Assembly (NCBI GenBank): GCA_922989275.2
Contig: OV277858.1
Coordinates: forward strand, 6,820,001-6,884,000
Source: Gari tellinella
Lineage: Eukaryota; Mollusca; Bivalvia; Cardiida; Psammobiidae
Reading direction: 5' to 3'
DNA length: 64,000 nucleotides
The translations under genes and the position numbers were made by a program. This document shows, piece by piece, positions 23,226 to 35,170 of this stretch. The notes under the pieces were generated by a model. It saw only the letters and a list, made by a program, of their open reading frames with translations. It was not told where the DNA came from and did not search any database. Numbering within the stretch: the stretch's first letter is position 1; each line of letters starts with the position of its first letter.

Positions 23226-24299
23226 CACTACATGATAATGTATCTCTAAAGCCGTCCTTAACCGGGAGAGTTATGTCGGATTTTCGTGCTTTGTTTTTTC
23301 TCTCCCTCTCTGTCGTACCCTGAACCCATCCATATCTTACAGTTACTCGTGACTTCTGACTAGTCGCTTGAGTACAATTTGACCGTTGCCATAGTGGGTT
23401 ATTTCTAGTAAGGGCTTGAATGTTTAATTCTTTCCCGTGTTACTAATAATCTTAGTATAAAATTTTTGTTAGATGTTTTACATGCATTTACTTACTGTGT
23501 TGGCGGTTGTCACAAGTTTGGGTTTTAATAGTATTACTGTAGTATTGTTTTTTTTGTAGATGTGACTGTATAGTTTTCCAGTGCAGTATATCACCTGTGG
23601 TTACCTAAGCGTAACTGGCTATACAGGTATTGGAAGATCTATTTTTAGCGGTCTTACCTGTAGTGCATAGGTGTGGTTATTCAGTTGGTTTAGAGCAGTC
23701 GTGCAGGTGATATGGATAAGAAGTAATGAAAGAAATTGGAAACAATGTAAGTTTTCCCCCACCCAGTCCTCACCTGTAGTTAGCGTAGACATTGGCATTT
23801 TTATTCGCGTGTATTGGCTTTTGTTATTTTAAATTACAGTTTTAATTATTGAATAGTTTAGTTAGTGTCCCTAACCATTGTTTATTGTAGGTGGCTACAT
23901 GTGTAAAGCCTGAGTTTAATGCCTGAGTCCATCTACGTCCTTTTATGTCTATGTTTGTCACAGTAACTACGTCCGTCTACGTCCTTTGTTTGTCAACGAT
24001 GCTATGTCCTATATGTTGTTAATGATGTCGAGTCCATGTGTTTGTCGGTGATGCCACGCCCGTTGACGTTATATATATCTTGCAACCTGACCAGAAAAGT
24101 CTGTAGATAAGTTGCTCAAATATCAGAGTATTATGAATATATAATTATGACTGCAAATACAGACATGATAATTAAGCTGTTTGTATTTCGTGCTAACGAG
24201 AAAAGCATTGATATTATGTGTGAAATCATGCTGTATTGTATTAAGCTGCTTACTGTGTGAAAGCTCTTATAATAGACATTACGCTGTGTGCGTTATTAT
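23226..24299. other. Non-coding region downstream of the Penelope-like RT
   Basis: Possibly part of the element's 3' region. A T/C-rich block (23290-23325) and repeated 'ctacgtcc/atgtcc' words (23930-24065) are visible. No gene was seen. Confidence 0.5.
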
Positions 24300-24476
24300 A
24301 GCATTCCTGTGTGGAATCCGATTTATACATTAAATCTGTGTGATTTGTAATATTCCTATAGGAAAGTTTAAGGGCACTTGTGTGTGCTATATGCTATATT
24401 CCTGTGTGGAGATTTTAAAGGCGTTTGCCTTCGCTGCTTGTTGCAATTCCTATATGGAGAAACTGTAATGACTTTA
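24300..24476. repeat. Short ~47-bp direct repeats (ATTCCTRTRTGGA)
   Basis: ATTCCTGTGTGGA-like words recur at about 24303, 24352, 24401 and 24447, spaced 46-49 bp. One further copy in the same orientation lies at about 29137, on the far side of the large inverted repeat. Confidence 0.7.
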
Positions 24477-27400
24477 TAGTAGAGGGCATCTAGCGTCAAA
24501 AATCGAAATAAAGGAAAAAAAATGCACAGAATTGATTTTCGTGTTTTCATATGCTCCAATATGTACCGAATGACAGAAAAAAAGTCTAGGAAAATCAAAC
24601 GATGCGAAATATGATTTTTGGGGTAAAATGGCTAAAATAATAGGTGAAAGCACGAATTTTTGGGATTTCCAAAATGCGATCGTAGAAATCAATATAAAAG
24701 CTTGAAATCTACAGGCTAGACAAATATTAATGTCAGCTGTGGAATGGTACTTGTGAAGATAAATAAAATTTTCAAAAAACTGATTTTTGGGGTGAAATTG
24801 TCAAAATATTATCCCAAAATCACAAATTTGAGGATTTCAAACAGACCCTGACATCTCATAGCAAATAAAGGAAATTGTGCACAGAGTTGATTTATATGTT
24901 ATAATTTGCCTAAATATGTACCAAATAACAGACAAAAAGTCTAGGAAAATCAAACGATGCGAAATATGGTTTTGGGGTAAAATGGTTGAAATAATAACTG
25001 AAATCGCTAATTTTTGGGATTTCCCTTCTGTGATCGAGAATATCGATATAAAATCTCGAAATCTACAGGCTAGACAAATATTCAGGTCAGCTGTGGAATG
25101 GTACTTGTTAAGATAAATAAAGGTTTCAAAAAAATGATTTTGGGGTGAAATTGTCAAAATATTAAACCAAAATCACAAATTTTGAGGATTTCAAACAGAC
25201 CCTGACATCTAAAAGCAAGTAAAGGAAATGATGCACAGAGTTGATTTATACGTTATTATCTGCTTAAATATGTACCAAATAACAGACAAAAAGTCTAGGA
25301 AAATCAAACAATGCAAACTATGTTTTTTGGGTAAAATGGTTGAAATAATAACTGAAATCGCTAATTTTTGGGATTTCCCTTCTGTGACCATGGATATCAC
25401 TATAACAGCTCCAAATATCCAGGTTAAACACATATTCATGCCTACTTTAGAATGGTCCTTGTTGGGATAAATAAAGGTTTCAAAAAACTGTTTTGGGGGG
25501 TAAAGTTATCAAAATATTAAACCAAAATCACCAATTCTTGTTTGTAAAACAATCTAGGAAAATCCAACAAAGCCAAATATAAATTTTGGGGTATACTGAT
25601 TAAAACAATTAATGTAAATGCATGTTTATGGAAATTCCACACTATGGCATTAGACAGGAATATAGAAGCTACACATTTACAGGTAAGATTATACATATTA
25701 CTGTGCACTGTAGCCTTGTACTATTAAGGATGAATTAAGCTTTAAAATGAAAACCCTTATCTTTTCACTTCACTACGGTGACCTTAGATATGAAACCAAA
25801 CGTTCAAAGTCTATAACTTACACAAATACATCATTTTAATGTAGCTTAGTTAAAGTAAAGACAAATCAACCGGTAAAACATTTAAACAGACACATGTTTT
25901 TAATGTATTGTGACTTTAAATATGATTAAAAAAGCTCCAAATCCATTTAAAAGGCAACAGGCACCATGAAATAAAGCCTATAGCACTAGTACAAATAAAT
26001 TATGATTTCTAAAATTAATAAATTTTGGTGATAAGATATAAGTTAAACGAAATCAGTTTTCACTGAGGATTTTTACAGTGGCATTGGATGTGACCATCAA
26101 GGCACTACAGTGTATTTGTTAGCATAGTTATATAAGTTTCAATGAAGTAATATACATGTATAACTTATAATAGTTAAACAAAAAGACAATATCTTCAGTA
26201 TATTGTTACAGCAATATAACATGAACGTAAAACTTAAAAATATAGTTAAGACAAATATATAAATGGAAACTTTTTATAAGTAAGGATAACTACCATTTTG
26301 AATTTCATTACTATAGTCAAACAACTAGGTCTGACGTGTCAAAGGGTGGCCGAGTCCATTTATAAGGGAGATCAGCATTTCAGATGACCCCGTGTCAAGT
26401 TTTAAAGGAAAAGGTTTGGTTATCGGTACAAATAAACGAATAAGTTATTGGAAACATAACGTAGTGGATAAGACGTAGGTAGAAGTATATGATCGGATAA
26501 CATTTTATCAAGCACGGGTTCGAATCTCGCAGCAACCTATGATATTGTTTTGCCAAAACACTATTTAGGATTCTAGAATTACATTGCATTAAGGTAATGC
26601 AGAAAGCCCCTTGAAGAAAGTGACTAAAACTTATATTGATATTCATATTTTATCATCGATTTGTTTTGTGAAAGTATGGCTAATATAGGGCTAGAAAGCC
26701 ATGCACCCCTGTCCCAAATTTGACGAACATGGTCGAAGAACATGCGGAATGCTGCTCTCCTTAAAAATGGACTCTGCTGACCTTTGACACGTCAAGCCCA
26801 GTTGTTTGACTATATGACTGTGGATATGACCAGTAAAGCTTCAAATGCACAAATAAGTTATATATTCTTTCCAAAACAACAGCTTACTAAAGATGATAAA
26901 TACAAAGTTTGAAAATAACTTTTTGAGGAAAACATTAAAAAATATACATAAAACAGCAATTTTTTAATTTCTGTATATGGGGGAGGATATGAATTAATAA
27001 TAAAAATTAAAAATCAATAGGCTTGACACAGTTCTTTTAAATGAGATATGTAACTAGTCTATCCAAAATCACACATAACAATTTATAAATATATAGGGTT
27101 TTGGAAAAATACACCCCCTCCACCAATAAAAAAAATCAAAACATAAACGAACAAACAATTTTCTGCCATGTTGGATTTTCTGCGCAAAACTGGTTGGTTC
27201 TGATGTTGGTTGGAAACTAATAGACATGAGCTATCCTGTACTTTGAGCTGTAATAATGGAATCTGACAACTGTATGAAATATCAGCAAATCATAGTATAC
27301 GCACATTGGGCATACATCGTACATGTAATTTATGTAATTAATTGATCTAACAGTGCTTGCTATATCTATATGAAATAACTGATAGTGTATATATCACCAG

Positions 27401-29116
27401 GTCAATAACATTCAATATTCGTTTTGTGGTGCTTATTGTCTACTATCAGTACACACTCTGATTTGACAAGCGGCATTTTAAATGCTGCCTCTAAGCTAGT
27501 ACACTGGTTTAATTGTCAAAATGCTGTAATTTAACCCTTATTGTGTGCGATGCGAATATAGGTTGTTACTTAACCCTAATTGTATACGAAACAAGAATAT
27601 ATATCATTTGAGGACCCAAATCAGAGTGAGTATAGCCTACAGTACATAGTATAATGTGTTTTACCTGTAAATTTGAAGCTTTTACATTTATATCTAAAGC
27701 CATGTTGTGGAAATTCCAAAATTTCAAATTTAAACTAATTTGTTTAACCAGTTTACCCCGAAAAGTCATATTTGGTTTTGTTGGAGTTTCCTTTATTTTG
27801 CTGTTATTTAATACATACTGAAACATACTAAAACATATAAATCAATTCTCAATAGTTTTCCCTTTATTTGCTTATTAGGCTTTATTTTGAATTTTCAGGT
27901 CAGGAGATCTCTGCTAAATTCTCGAAAATTGGTGTTTTTTTGTTTAATTATTATAACAACTTTACTGCATAAATTAGTTTTTTGACAGTTTTTTCATCTT
28001 TATCAGTACCATTCCATAGCGCAATTGAATATTTGTTTAACCTGTAGATTTGGAGCTTTTATTTTAATAGCCACCATCACTGTAGTAAAATTATTTTTCA
28101 ACGATTTTACCCCAAAACACCATATTTGGTATTGTATGATTTTCCAAGATGATTTTTCTATTAGTTTGTACATATTAAAGCATATGATAACACATAAATC
28201 ACTTTTGACTTTGATGGCAGGGATTGTCTACGAAAATCCCAAAAATTGGTAATTTTGGTTTAATATTTTGACAATTTAACAAAAAAAAACCAGTTTTTTT
28301 AAAGTTTTATTTATTTTTACTAGTACCATTACACAGTAAAAATGATTTTTTGTGTAACCTGCATATTTGGTGTATTTATATTGATATCCACGTTCACAGT
28401 AGGGAAATCCCAAAAAATCGCGTTTTCATTTATTATTTCAACAATTTTACCCCAAAATTCATTTTTCAAAGTTTTAGCTATCCTTAATAGTACTATTTCA
28501 CAATAGAGATGTATAAGTATCTAGCCTGTAAATTTGGAGCTTTTATAATGATAACCAACGACACAGTACTGAAATCCCTAAAAATGGCGTTTTCATTTAT
28601 TATTTCAACAATTTTGCCTCAAAAAACATATTTCGCATAGTTTGATAATCCTAGATTTTTCTTCGGTTATTTGGTACATGTTCTACCCTATGAAAACATA
28701 AAAACTATTTCTGTGCATCTTTTCCTTTATTTGGATTTTTGACACCAGGGAAGCTCTACTAAAATCTCCAAAAATTGGGGTTTTGTTTTATATTTTCATG
28801 ATTTTCACCCAAAAAGAACCATTTTTGAAAGTTTTATATATCCTAATTAGTACTATTCCACAGTGGATATAACTGCCAGTCTAATTTGTAGATTTGAAGC
28901 CTTTATAATAATACCCAGGGTCACTGTATGGAAATTCCAAAAATTATCATTTTCGTTTATCAATTCAATCATTTTACCCCAAAAAATCATATTTCGCATC
29001 GTTTGATTTTCCTAGACTTTTTTTTCTGTCATTCGGTACATATTGGAGCATATGAAAACACAAAAATCATTTCTGTGCATTTTTTTTCCCCAAAATTTTT
29101 AAATGCCCTCTACTAT
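24477..29116. repeat. 4.6-kb imperfect inverted repeat with ~355-bp unit arrays in both arms
   Basis: TAGTAGAGGGCAT at 24477 has its complement ATGCCCTCTACTA at 29103-29115. Inside each arm the unit containing gtctaggaaaatcaaac recurs at 24584, 24939 and 25293 (period 354-355, decayed again at 25553). The complementary phrase (gattttcctagac) recurs at about 29011 and 28650. Near the centre a second, better inverted pair runs from gtcaaacaactaggtctgac at 26317 to the complement ending at 26812. Frames in the arms are repeat shadows without family motifs. There is no transposase. It may be a large foldback element or an inverted duplication of a satellite-like array. Confidence 0.8.
26455..26545 (+). 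repeat. tRNA-like (SINE-head-like) sequence
   Basis: A box-A-like tagtggataagacg is followed 50-60 bp later by a perfect B-box-like GGGTTCGAATC. The flanking acceptor arms do not pair, so this is a tRNA-derived fragment and not a gene. It sits at the centre of the large inverted repeat. Confidence 0.45.
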
Positions 29117-29559
29117 TAGCCTACATGGTTTATTATATTCCTATGTGGAATTATTGGACAGTTATAATTATATTCATGAATATTAGGTCTGTAGTTTAAC
29201 AGTGTGGTGGAGCCAATGGTGTCAAGTGTCATAGTGCTCATCATAGTGTAACAGGGTTTGAGGTTATTTCTTTTGAGTGTTAAGATACCATAAGTATTGT
29301 AATATAAAGAAAAAAAGCACTATGATTTGGGCTATGACACGTTAACTTAATGTAGATTGTGCATGTATTATATTGTCAGAGAAATATTGTATGTTGGAAG
29401 TGTTATTTGTACATAAAAATAGAAAACACCCGTAGTCTTGAAGATTCATATAGATGCCAATAAAACTAATAATTTTTATATCGAATCTGGGAGCACAATT
29501 TTTAATACTTACAGGAAAATTGTGACAGCGGTCTTTTTGATTGTAAGGTTGTGGAACAG

Positions 29560-30232
29560 GGTATATATTTCATGTACAATGTTCGTCTTTATAAGTGAAT
29601 ATAGGAGATAAGAGTGAGGTTGAGCGCCCCTAAACTCAGGTTTAACCCCCCAGTGGTTGTTGATGATTAATTTATAGTTAATTATTGATTGCTACTGACC
29701 GTACTAAGGCGGGCTCCTATGTTCACTTTGCTTTATGTTTGTCTTGCGTGTGTTTTCTATTTTGTGTGTGAATGAAGAAATGGTATTGCGTGTGTGTGTG
29801 TGTTATGGTATGGCTGTGTGTTCTGCTTGAGAGGTTGGTGTATTGTTTGTGTTGCGTTTCCTGCTTGAGTCTTTTTCGTATTTATTTATATTTTATGTAC
29901 ACTGTTCGTCTTTATAAGTGAATATGGGAGATAAGAGTGAGGTTGGGCGCCCCTAAACCCAGGTTTAACCCCCCAGTGGTTGTTAATTATTAATTTATAG
30001 TTAATTATTGATTGCTACTGACCGTACCAAGGCGGGCTCCTATTTTCACTTTGCTTTATGTTTGTCTTGCGTGTGTTTTTTATTTTGTGTGTGAATGAAG
30101 AAATGGTATTGCGTGTGTGTGTGTGTATGTGTGTGTGTGTGTGTTATGGTATGGCTGTATGTGTTCTGCTTGAGAGGTGGGTGTATTGTTTGTGTTACGT
30201 TTCCTGCTTGAGTCTTTTTCGTATTTATTTAA
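29560..30232 (+). repeat. ~323-bp tandem duplication with TG microsatellite
   Basis: GTTCGTCTTTATAAGTGAAT starts at 29581 and again at 29904. The two units share GCGCCCCTAAACYCAGGTTT and 'accgtac(t/c)aaggcgggctcc'. The second unit is longer because its (TG)n tract (about 30112-30142) expanded relative to 29790-29802. No protein was seen. Confidence 0.9.
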
Positions 30233-30550
30233 GACACATGATCGTGTTTATTTAATAACAGAAGAATTGCATTGTAATTTGCCTTAAGTATTCTACAATT
30301 CCATTGTATAACGCAATTTTTAATTATTATTTAAAGATAAAATAATGATAAAAATCATTTAGTCAGATGGAGGTTGAATAGGGACACTCTTTTTGTCCTT
30401 AGGTTTTTTCCTCAAAGTTGCCACATTCAGGCATCTTTGCAGGTTCATTTCATTATTCGCCAATATCATCCGACAACGATGGTGGACGCACCCAACCCAA
30501 ATGTGAATTCTCTGCATGGTAAACAGATTGAAGTGCAGAATATATATTGT

Positions 30551-31660
30551 TTACAGCGATGGGTGTATCAATATCAGCTCCCGACCACTGTACTTTTGAT
30601 TGGGTAGATTTATAGTTCTTTTTAGGGGATTTTGTATTACCTCTGTTTTCCTATTAGACTTCGATTTGGTTTTATAATGCTTTCCATCATTCGTTTGTGA
30701 CCGAAGAGAAGATGTTGAGGGGTTTTGTGGTAGAGAAGGTTTTGAAGATGGAATATTTGGAGAAGGGTTAGAAGAAGATGAAGGAATAGGAGAGGAATGT
30801 TTAGAAAAGTTATCTGAAAGGGTTTTAAGGACATCTTTGATTTTTGTTGCCTTTTCAGGATTGATTGAACGCAGTTGTTGAATCAAGAGCTTGCAATTAG
30901 CACACTCCTAGACAGTGGTTGGTCCATACACAGCAGCAGACAGTAGAGGATGGTGCGGATAGGCCACCAGGTTTCCTTGATTCAACCTGTCTCCGGGCAT
31001 CGATGAAAGTTAAGTTCGGATGAATTTTAACCGCCTGAATATCTTTCTCCTGCTTCCACTTTGGACACGCCTTGGGTTTTCCCAGGAGGAACGATCGTGT
31101 CCGGATCGGCCACATCTACCACAAACTATTTACTTAGTACATGTACATTGGTCCTTGTGATGACCAAACCTTTGACATGTAAAACACCGCAGTGGGTTAG
31201 ATACAAAAGCTTCAACTTTATAAAATGACAGAGCAATTTTAATAGATTTTTGAAGAGTCGGCACATTAAACTTCAAAATAAACGTATTGGTCTTCTTCTT
31301 TTTACCATCGAATTACCTTAGTAACATGTTGACCCCTCAAATCCTCGAGCATTTCCTCCTCCGAAGCGTTACGCAAGTCATAACTGCGAACAGCTCACTT
31401 GGAGAAATTCAAGGACTTGGGGAGTGAAACATCACTTGGAATGTTTCCTAACATCTTACATCTTAAAAGGTTAGCAGATTGTTCTTGTCTAGCACATTCA
31501 ACCAAACCCTTTCCAGATCGCAATATGTTGGCATATTCGGCTTGACCGATCAAACCCTTAAGAGCCTTTGAAACAAAATAGGAGAAACTTTGTCAAAGAT
31601 AACAAGAAACCTTGGCCAGGTGTCTGAAATTGGTTCATAGTCGGTCTTTTTAAACTATTT
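30551..31660 (-). pseudogene. LINE ORF1 (gag-like, zinc knuckles), degenerate
   Basis: The minus-strand order begins with the N-terminal part at about 31620-31250, matching the RNA-binding half of Jockey/I-type ORF1 proteins (WPRFLVISDK, VSNPLRCFTCQRF). Zinc knuckle 1 is CFTCQRFGHHKDQC, a perfect CX2CX4HX4C, near 31190-31150. Knuckle 2 is CGRCGRSGHDRSSW near 31120, with the last Cys replaced by Trp. CPKWKQEKDIQAVKIHPNL follows at about 31060-31005, then a Ser/Pro-rich tail (30890-30560). Stops and frameshifts separate these blocks. The RT half is not recognisable downstream. This type of ORF1 normally pairs with an RT like the one at 20.2-21.8 kb. Confidence 0.8.
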
Positions 31661-32320
31661 GCTTCCGAAGAAGTAGAACGAGAAGCTTAAGCCCCATCCA
31701 TGGCAAAACTATGGAATATTCATCACACATGCTCCCCACCCACCACGGAGTCTAACTTAGGGTGTCTTCGGGATATCTCCAGCGAAGAACACCAGGGATA
31801 AAAGGGTGATATACTCAGATAAAGAAGCAAAGTCAAGCCAACGCCGTACCTCCGATACACTATCGCTAATAGGGCATCTTCTGGCCAATAGACTAATAAA
31901 TGCAAGAAGCGTTGGTCAACCATACACCAATTCACCCGATTAGCCCTAAACCACCGCCTACAAGAGAGAGCACTTCAGAACAAGAAGAGATTATTTGCAA
32001 AACTAATGAAAAAGATAACTAATGAAAAAGATAAATAAGTCATTAGCAAGAAATGATAGTTTGTACATCAAATGTGAAGTGTTCTTTGACAAGAAATGGT
32101 AAGCCGTTTGATCGGACCGGGATATATGACCGCTCTTCTATACCCAGATTCAAGACCAAAGTAGTGTCTTGCATCGGGGGTCTACGCTCATCAAAGACCC
32201 CTTCTGCTAAACTACCAGGATCCCATCGTCCGGGTGGTTCGAGTCGCAACCCACAGCAGACAGGTTGCTCCTTGATGTTTGTTGGAGCGTGTATATGTTG
32301 GCGGTACTGGCAAGAGACGA
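31661..32320 (-). other. Probable 5' UTR of the ORF1-bearing LINE
   Basis: The stretch lies directly upstream of ORF1 on the minus strand. It has no coding motif, and base composition is richer in G+C than the flanks (for example tcgtccgggtggttcgagtc at 32228). The upstream limit near 32320 is a guess. Confidence 0.35.
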
Positions 32321-33069
32321 TAACTATCTAGTAGTGAAATATCGTTATCGAGGTGTTTTCGTGCAATTGACTATTGCTTATGTTCCCCTGTTGAATTGTA
32401 GATAACCTGCTTAAAGCTCATGGTAAGTATTGTGATCGATTAATGTATGTCGTTCGTCGGCGTCGCTTGTCAAAGTCATGTTGATGTCTCCTGCTGTAGG
32501 AAGAGGTGACATGTAGGGACCACTTTTTACATCGTCTGTCACAATACTTACCAAGGTCAAAATCCTAACATTTATGAGCAGCCAATAGGTAAACCTCCTG
32601 TTGGCCAAATAGGGGAAGTTGTAGAAAAATGGCAAGGTTTTGCTAAACAGACTTGAGGTGATTCCAACATTTATGATGTTCATGCACAAGGTCAAAGTGT
32701 TAAGAATTTTATAGATAGTGGACCCAATGCCAATACTATATCGAATAAATTTTATTAATATTTGCATGATAAGCCAGATATACATGTCATTGGTGACTTA
32801 GGTCTGAATATCAGTGTTGCTTATGTCCGGCTTTATTGAATGTAACATTCAAGTTCCATTTTTGTCACAGTTTAGTATTCATGTATTTTAGTTGTACCAG
32901 ACAACTTGAATTCGTCTTTTCCTGTTTTAATAGAAACCAATAAACTTGGAATAAGATGTTGGCAGTGATTGTTGTATTTCTATTCCTATTTCTATGGCAG
33001 AAAGCAATTGATGTTTGACAAATAAAGTTATTAAGGTGTAAGTGCTATTCTCATTATTATGTTGCAATT
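32321..33069. other. Unassigned stretch with a short inverted repeat
   Basis: ATGGTAAGTATTGTGA (32420) and its complement (about 32536-32551) form an inverted pair. A minus-strand frame across it ends in HTLIDHNTYHEL and has an acceptor-like ttcctacag, but no family is recognised. Confidence 0.4.
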
Positions 33070-33545
33070 AATTATTATTATAAGTCTACCCGATTTATAT
33101 AGCGCTCTTTTAAAACAAGATATGTGCGTTCAAAAACGCTTCACATGAAATTACGTAAATGTACCTTCAAAGCGAGAAAAGACATTCAACTACTTTCACA
33201 ATTAACATGATACAGTATGGAGTTACATGGAAACGTAGACATTCTTCAATATTAGTACCAAGATTATAAAATTGTTAAAATTAAAAGATCAATAGTATAA
33301 TTAAAACGGAGAGTAGTTCACAAATCGTAAAACGAATGTTTAAAACAATACTAGTTATTTTTTGAGTATTGTATAACCCAAGGCTGAGTTACATGTAAAA
33401 ATAAAGATAAACTGTCCACTAATTATACCACTGGTTTCAAAGCGAGTCGGAAATCCCTACCAGCAAGATCCCCAAGATAGGCATAAGTCAACGGTACGAC
33501 TCCAGAACTCCCATTTAAACACACATAATCTATTAGTCCGGCAGC
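33070..33545 (-). repeat. CR1-like LINE 3' tail copy
   Basis: It begins with attattattataagtc and gatttatatagcgctc. It continues with the same phrases as 5065-5520 (cgcttcacatgaaatta, gcgagaaaagac, ccagaactcccattta). No RT is attached. Confidence 0.8.
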
Positions 33546-33780
33546 TTAAGTCAATGAACACAACACTTTTCTTGATGATACAAGCAAAAAATTAAGCACA
33601 AATAATGTCCAGACTGTACATTTTTTAGAGAGCACGAGATGTACCTGAAAAAATCAACATGGCCGCCATTTTTCAAGATGGCCGCTTGTGAAATATGCAA
33701 ACAATGCTTTCAGTGTAGAAGGTCAATAAATAGAAGTATGTTAATAAACCAAACATAGAACTGATTTGATTTTAACTTAA

Positions 33781-34307
33781 AGCGACTCGCAACCGGATGG
33801 TGTACTTGTCAAAATAAAATAAAATACTCAAATAAAAGCAAAATTTATTCATTACTTGGCTTCTGACATTAAAAAAATATCATCAGTCCAAAAAGAGTCT
33901 CAAGAATCGTCACCGAATCTTAGTATTTTTAGATATATTCCATCGTTTTTCAAAAGCATCAGCTGACAGTTTTGCTGTTGTTTTTGCTTCTCTACACGGG
34001 CTCTGACATAAACTGGAGCCGAAAAATGTATTATAAAGCGCTACCAGTAAAGTACGTTAATTCGTTACCATATATAGAGAGAGCGTCCGTGGTCGAGGCG
34101 GTAAAGGCGTGTCCTAATTTTCTTGTGTGTCTCCGCAATGGAGGGTCACGGGTTCGAATCCCACCAGAGCTTCTTCTTTTTTTATTTTTGGAAATGCATT
34201 TTTTAACAGAATTAATTATCCTAAACTAAAGCTTACCCATTTATATAATCATTTGATATATATTTACAAATTACCAATTGTAATGCTAAATCCGGTTGCG
34301 AGCCTCT
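33781..34307. mobile_element. TTAA-flanked MITE carrying a tRNA-like segment
   Basis: The ends are inverted with 16 of 18 matches: AGCGACTCGCAACCGGAT at the left, and AGAGGCTCGCAACCGGAT as the complement of the right. TTAA lies outside each end (33777-33780 and 34308-34311). At about 34085-34165 the element holds a box-A-like tggtcgaggcgg and a B-box GGGTTCGAATCCC. There is no transposase. The TTAA target is like that of piggyBac-type elements. Confidence 0.85.
34083..34172 (+). repeat. tRNA-like segment (Leu/Ser-like, non-functional)
   Basis: Promoter boxes A (tggtcgaggcgg) and B (ggttcgaatcc) are spaced as in a long-variable-arm tRNA. The acceptor stem does not pair, and the T stem keeps only about three pairs. 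It could be the head of a SINE captured inside the TTAA MITE. Confidence 0.5.
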
Positions 34308-34439
34308 TTAAATAACTCAATCTAATAAATAAAAATACAAAAAGACAGATACTTTTAATATGGCGGCCACTAATATACTCAAAATGAGAGGTTTTTGGTA
34401 TAAATATACTTTACAGTGTAATCTTACAATGCCTATAAG

Positions 34440-34644
34440 CAGGGCTCCAGATAAGGGGAGTATTTCAAAAACTAAAATCTTTATTTTTGCATTATGGAGA
34501 CGATGAGTAGTTACACCATAGGATCTCATTAGAATTGTCTCTTCGAGACGACTCTAATGAGTAGTTATACCATAGGATTTGGTGCTAAAATGAGTAAGAA
34601 AATGCTGGATTTGTTCAGTTTACACCCTCTTATCTGGAGCCCTG
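34440..34644. mobile_element. CAGGGCTCCAGATAAG MITE, copy A (6-bp TSD)
   Basis: The inverted ends are CAGGGCTCCAGATAAGG and the complement of CTTATCTGGAGCCCTG. TATAAG is duplicated on both sides (34434-34439, 34645-34650). The centre is a palindrome around cattagaattgtctcttcgag. Copies B (41472), C (52250) and a partial D (42572) are in this window. Confidence 0.88.
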
Positions 34645-35170
34645 TATAAGAACCGTTTTTTTGAAGATACAAGCACCAACATTGGCGCAAATGATATTCA
34701 GTATCTATATTTTTTTAGAAATATAGGCTATCTGACTGATACATTCAAGATGGCCGCAATTTTCAAGATGATCACCACGTTACATGTAAATGTGAAAACA
34801 TATGTTTTGCAGAGTAGAATGTCAATACGTAGAAGTATTCTCACGATCAAAATATCGAAATGAATGGATTTTAACTTGGATAACTTAATAACTTAATATT
34901 GCCAATTGAAATCCAATATAACAGAACATTTCAAGATGGCGGCCACCAAATACTCAAAATTAACGTTTTTTTTATAAATATATTTTATTTTGTAATCTTA
35001 CAATGTCTATAATTACTGTAAATTAATAGATACAAACATCAAAACTGGCACAAACGATAAGCAGCACATACATTTTAAGGAAAATAGGTTATCCTACAGA
35101 AAATACAAAATGGCCGCCGTTTTTTCAAGATGGCCACCACGTTACATGTAAATGTTTGAAAAAGCACATG

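Larger units (their letters stand above)
33600..35170. repeat. Tandem-like array with ATGGCCGCC-type motifs
   Basis: Three related segments share 'caagatggccgc', ttacatgtaaatgt and 'agaaggtcaataaatagaagta'-like phrases at about 33650, 34747 and 35106; the last two are about 358 bp apart. A 527-bp TTAA element and a 205-bp MITE have been inserted between the first and second segments. There is no coding. Confidence 0.7.

Noticed and set aside
24837..25470. Overlapping open frames on both strands of 75-106 codons
   Set aside because: They recur with the 355-bp repeat unit in the same place in each copy and have no protein motifs, so they are repeat shadows.
34083..34172. A functional leucine or serine tRNA gene
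   Set aside because: A and B boxes are good, but the acceptor stem does not pair and the T stem has only about three pairs. It also lies inside a MITE.
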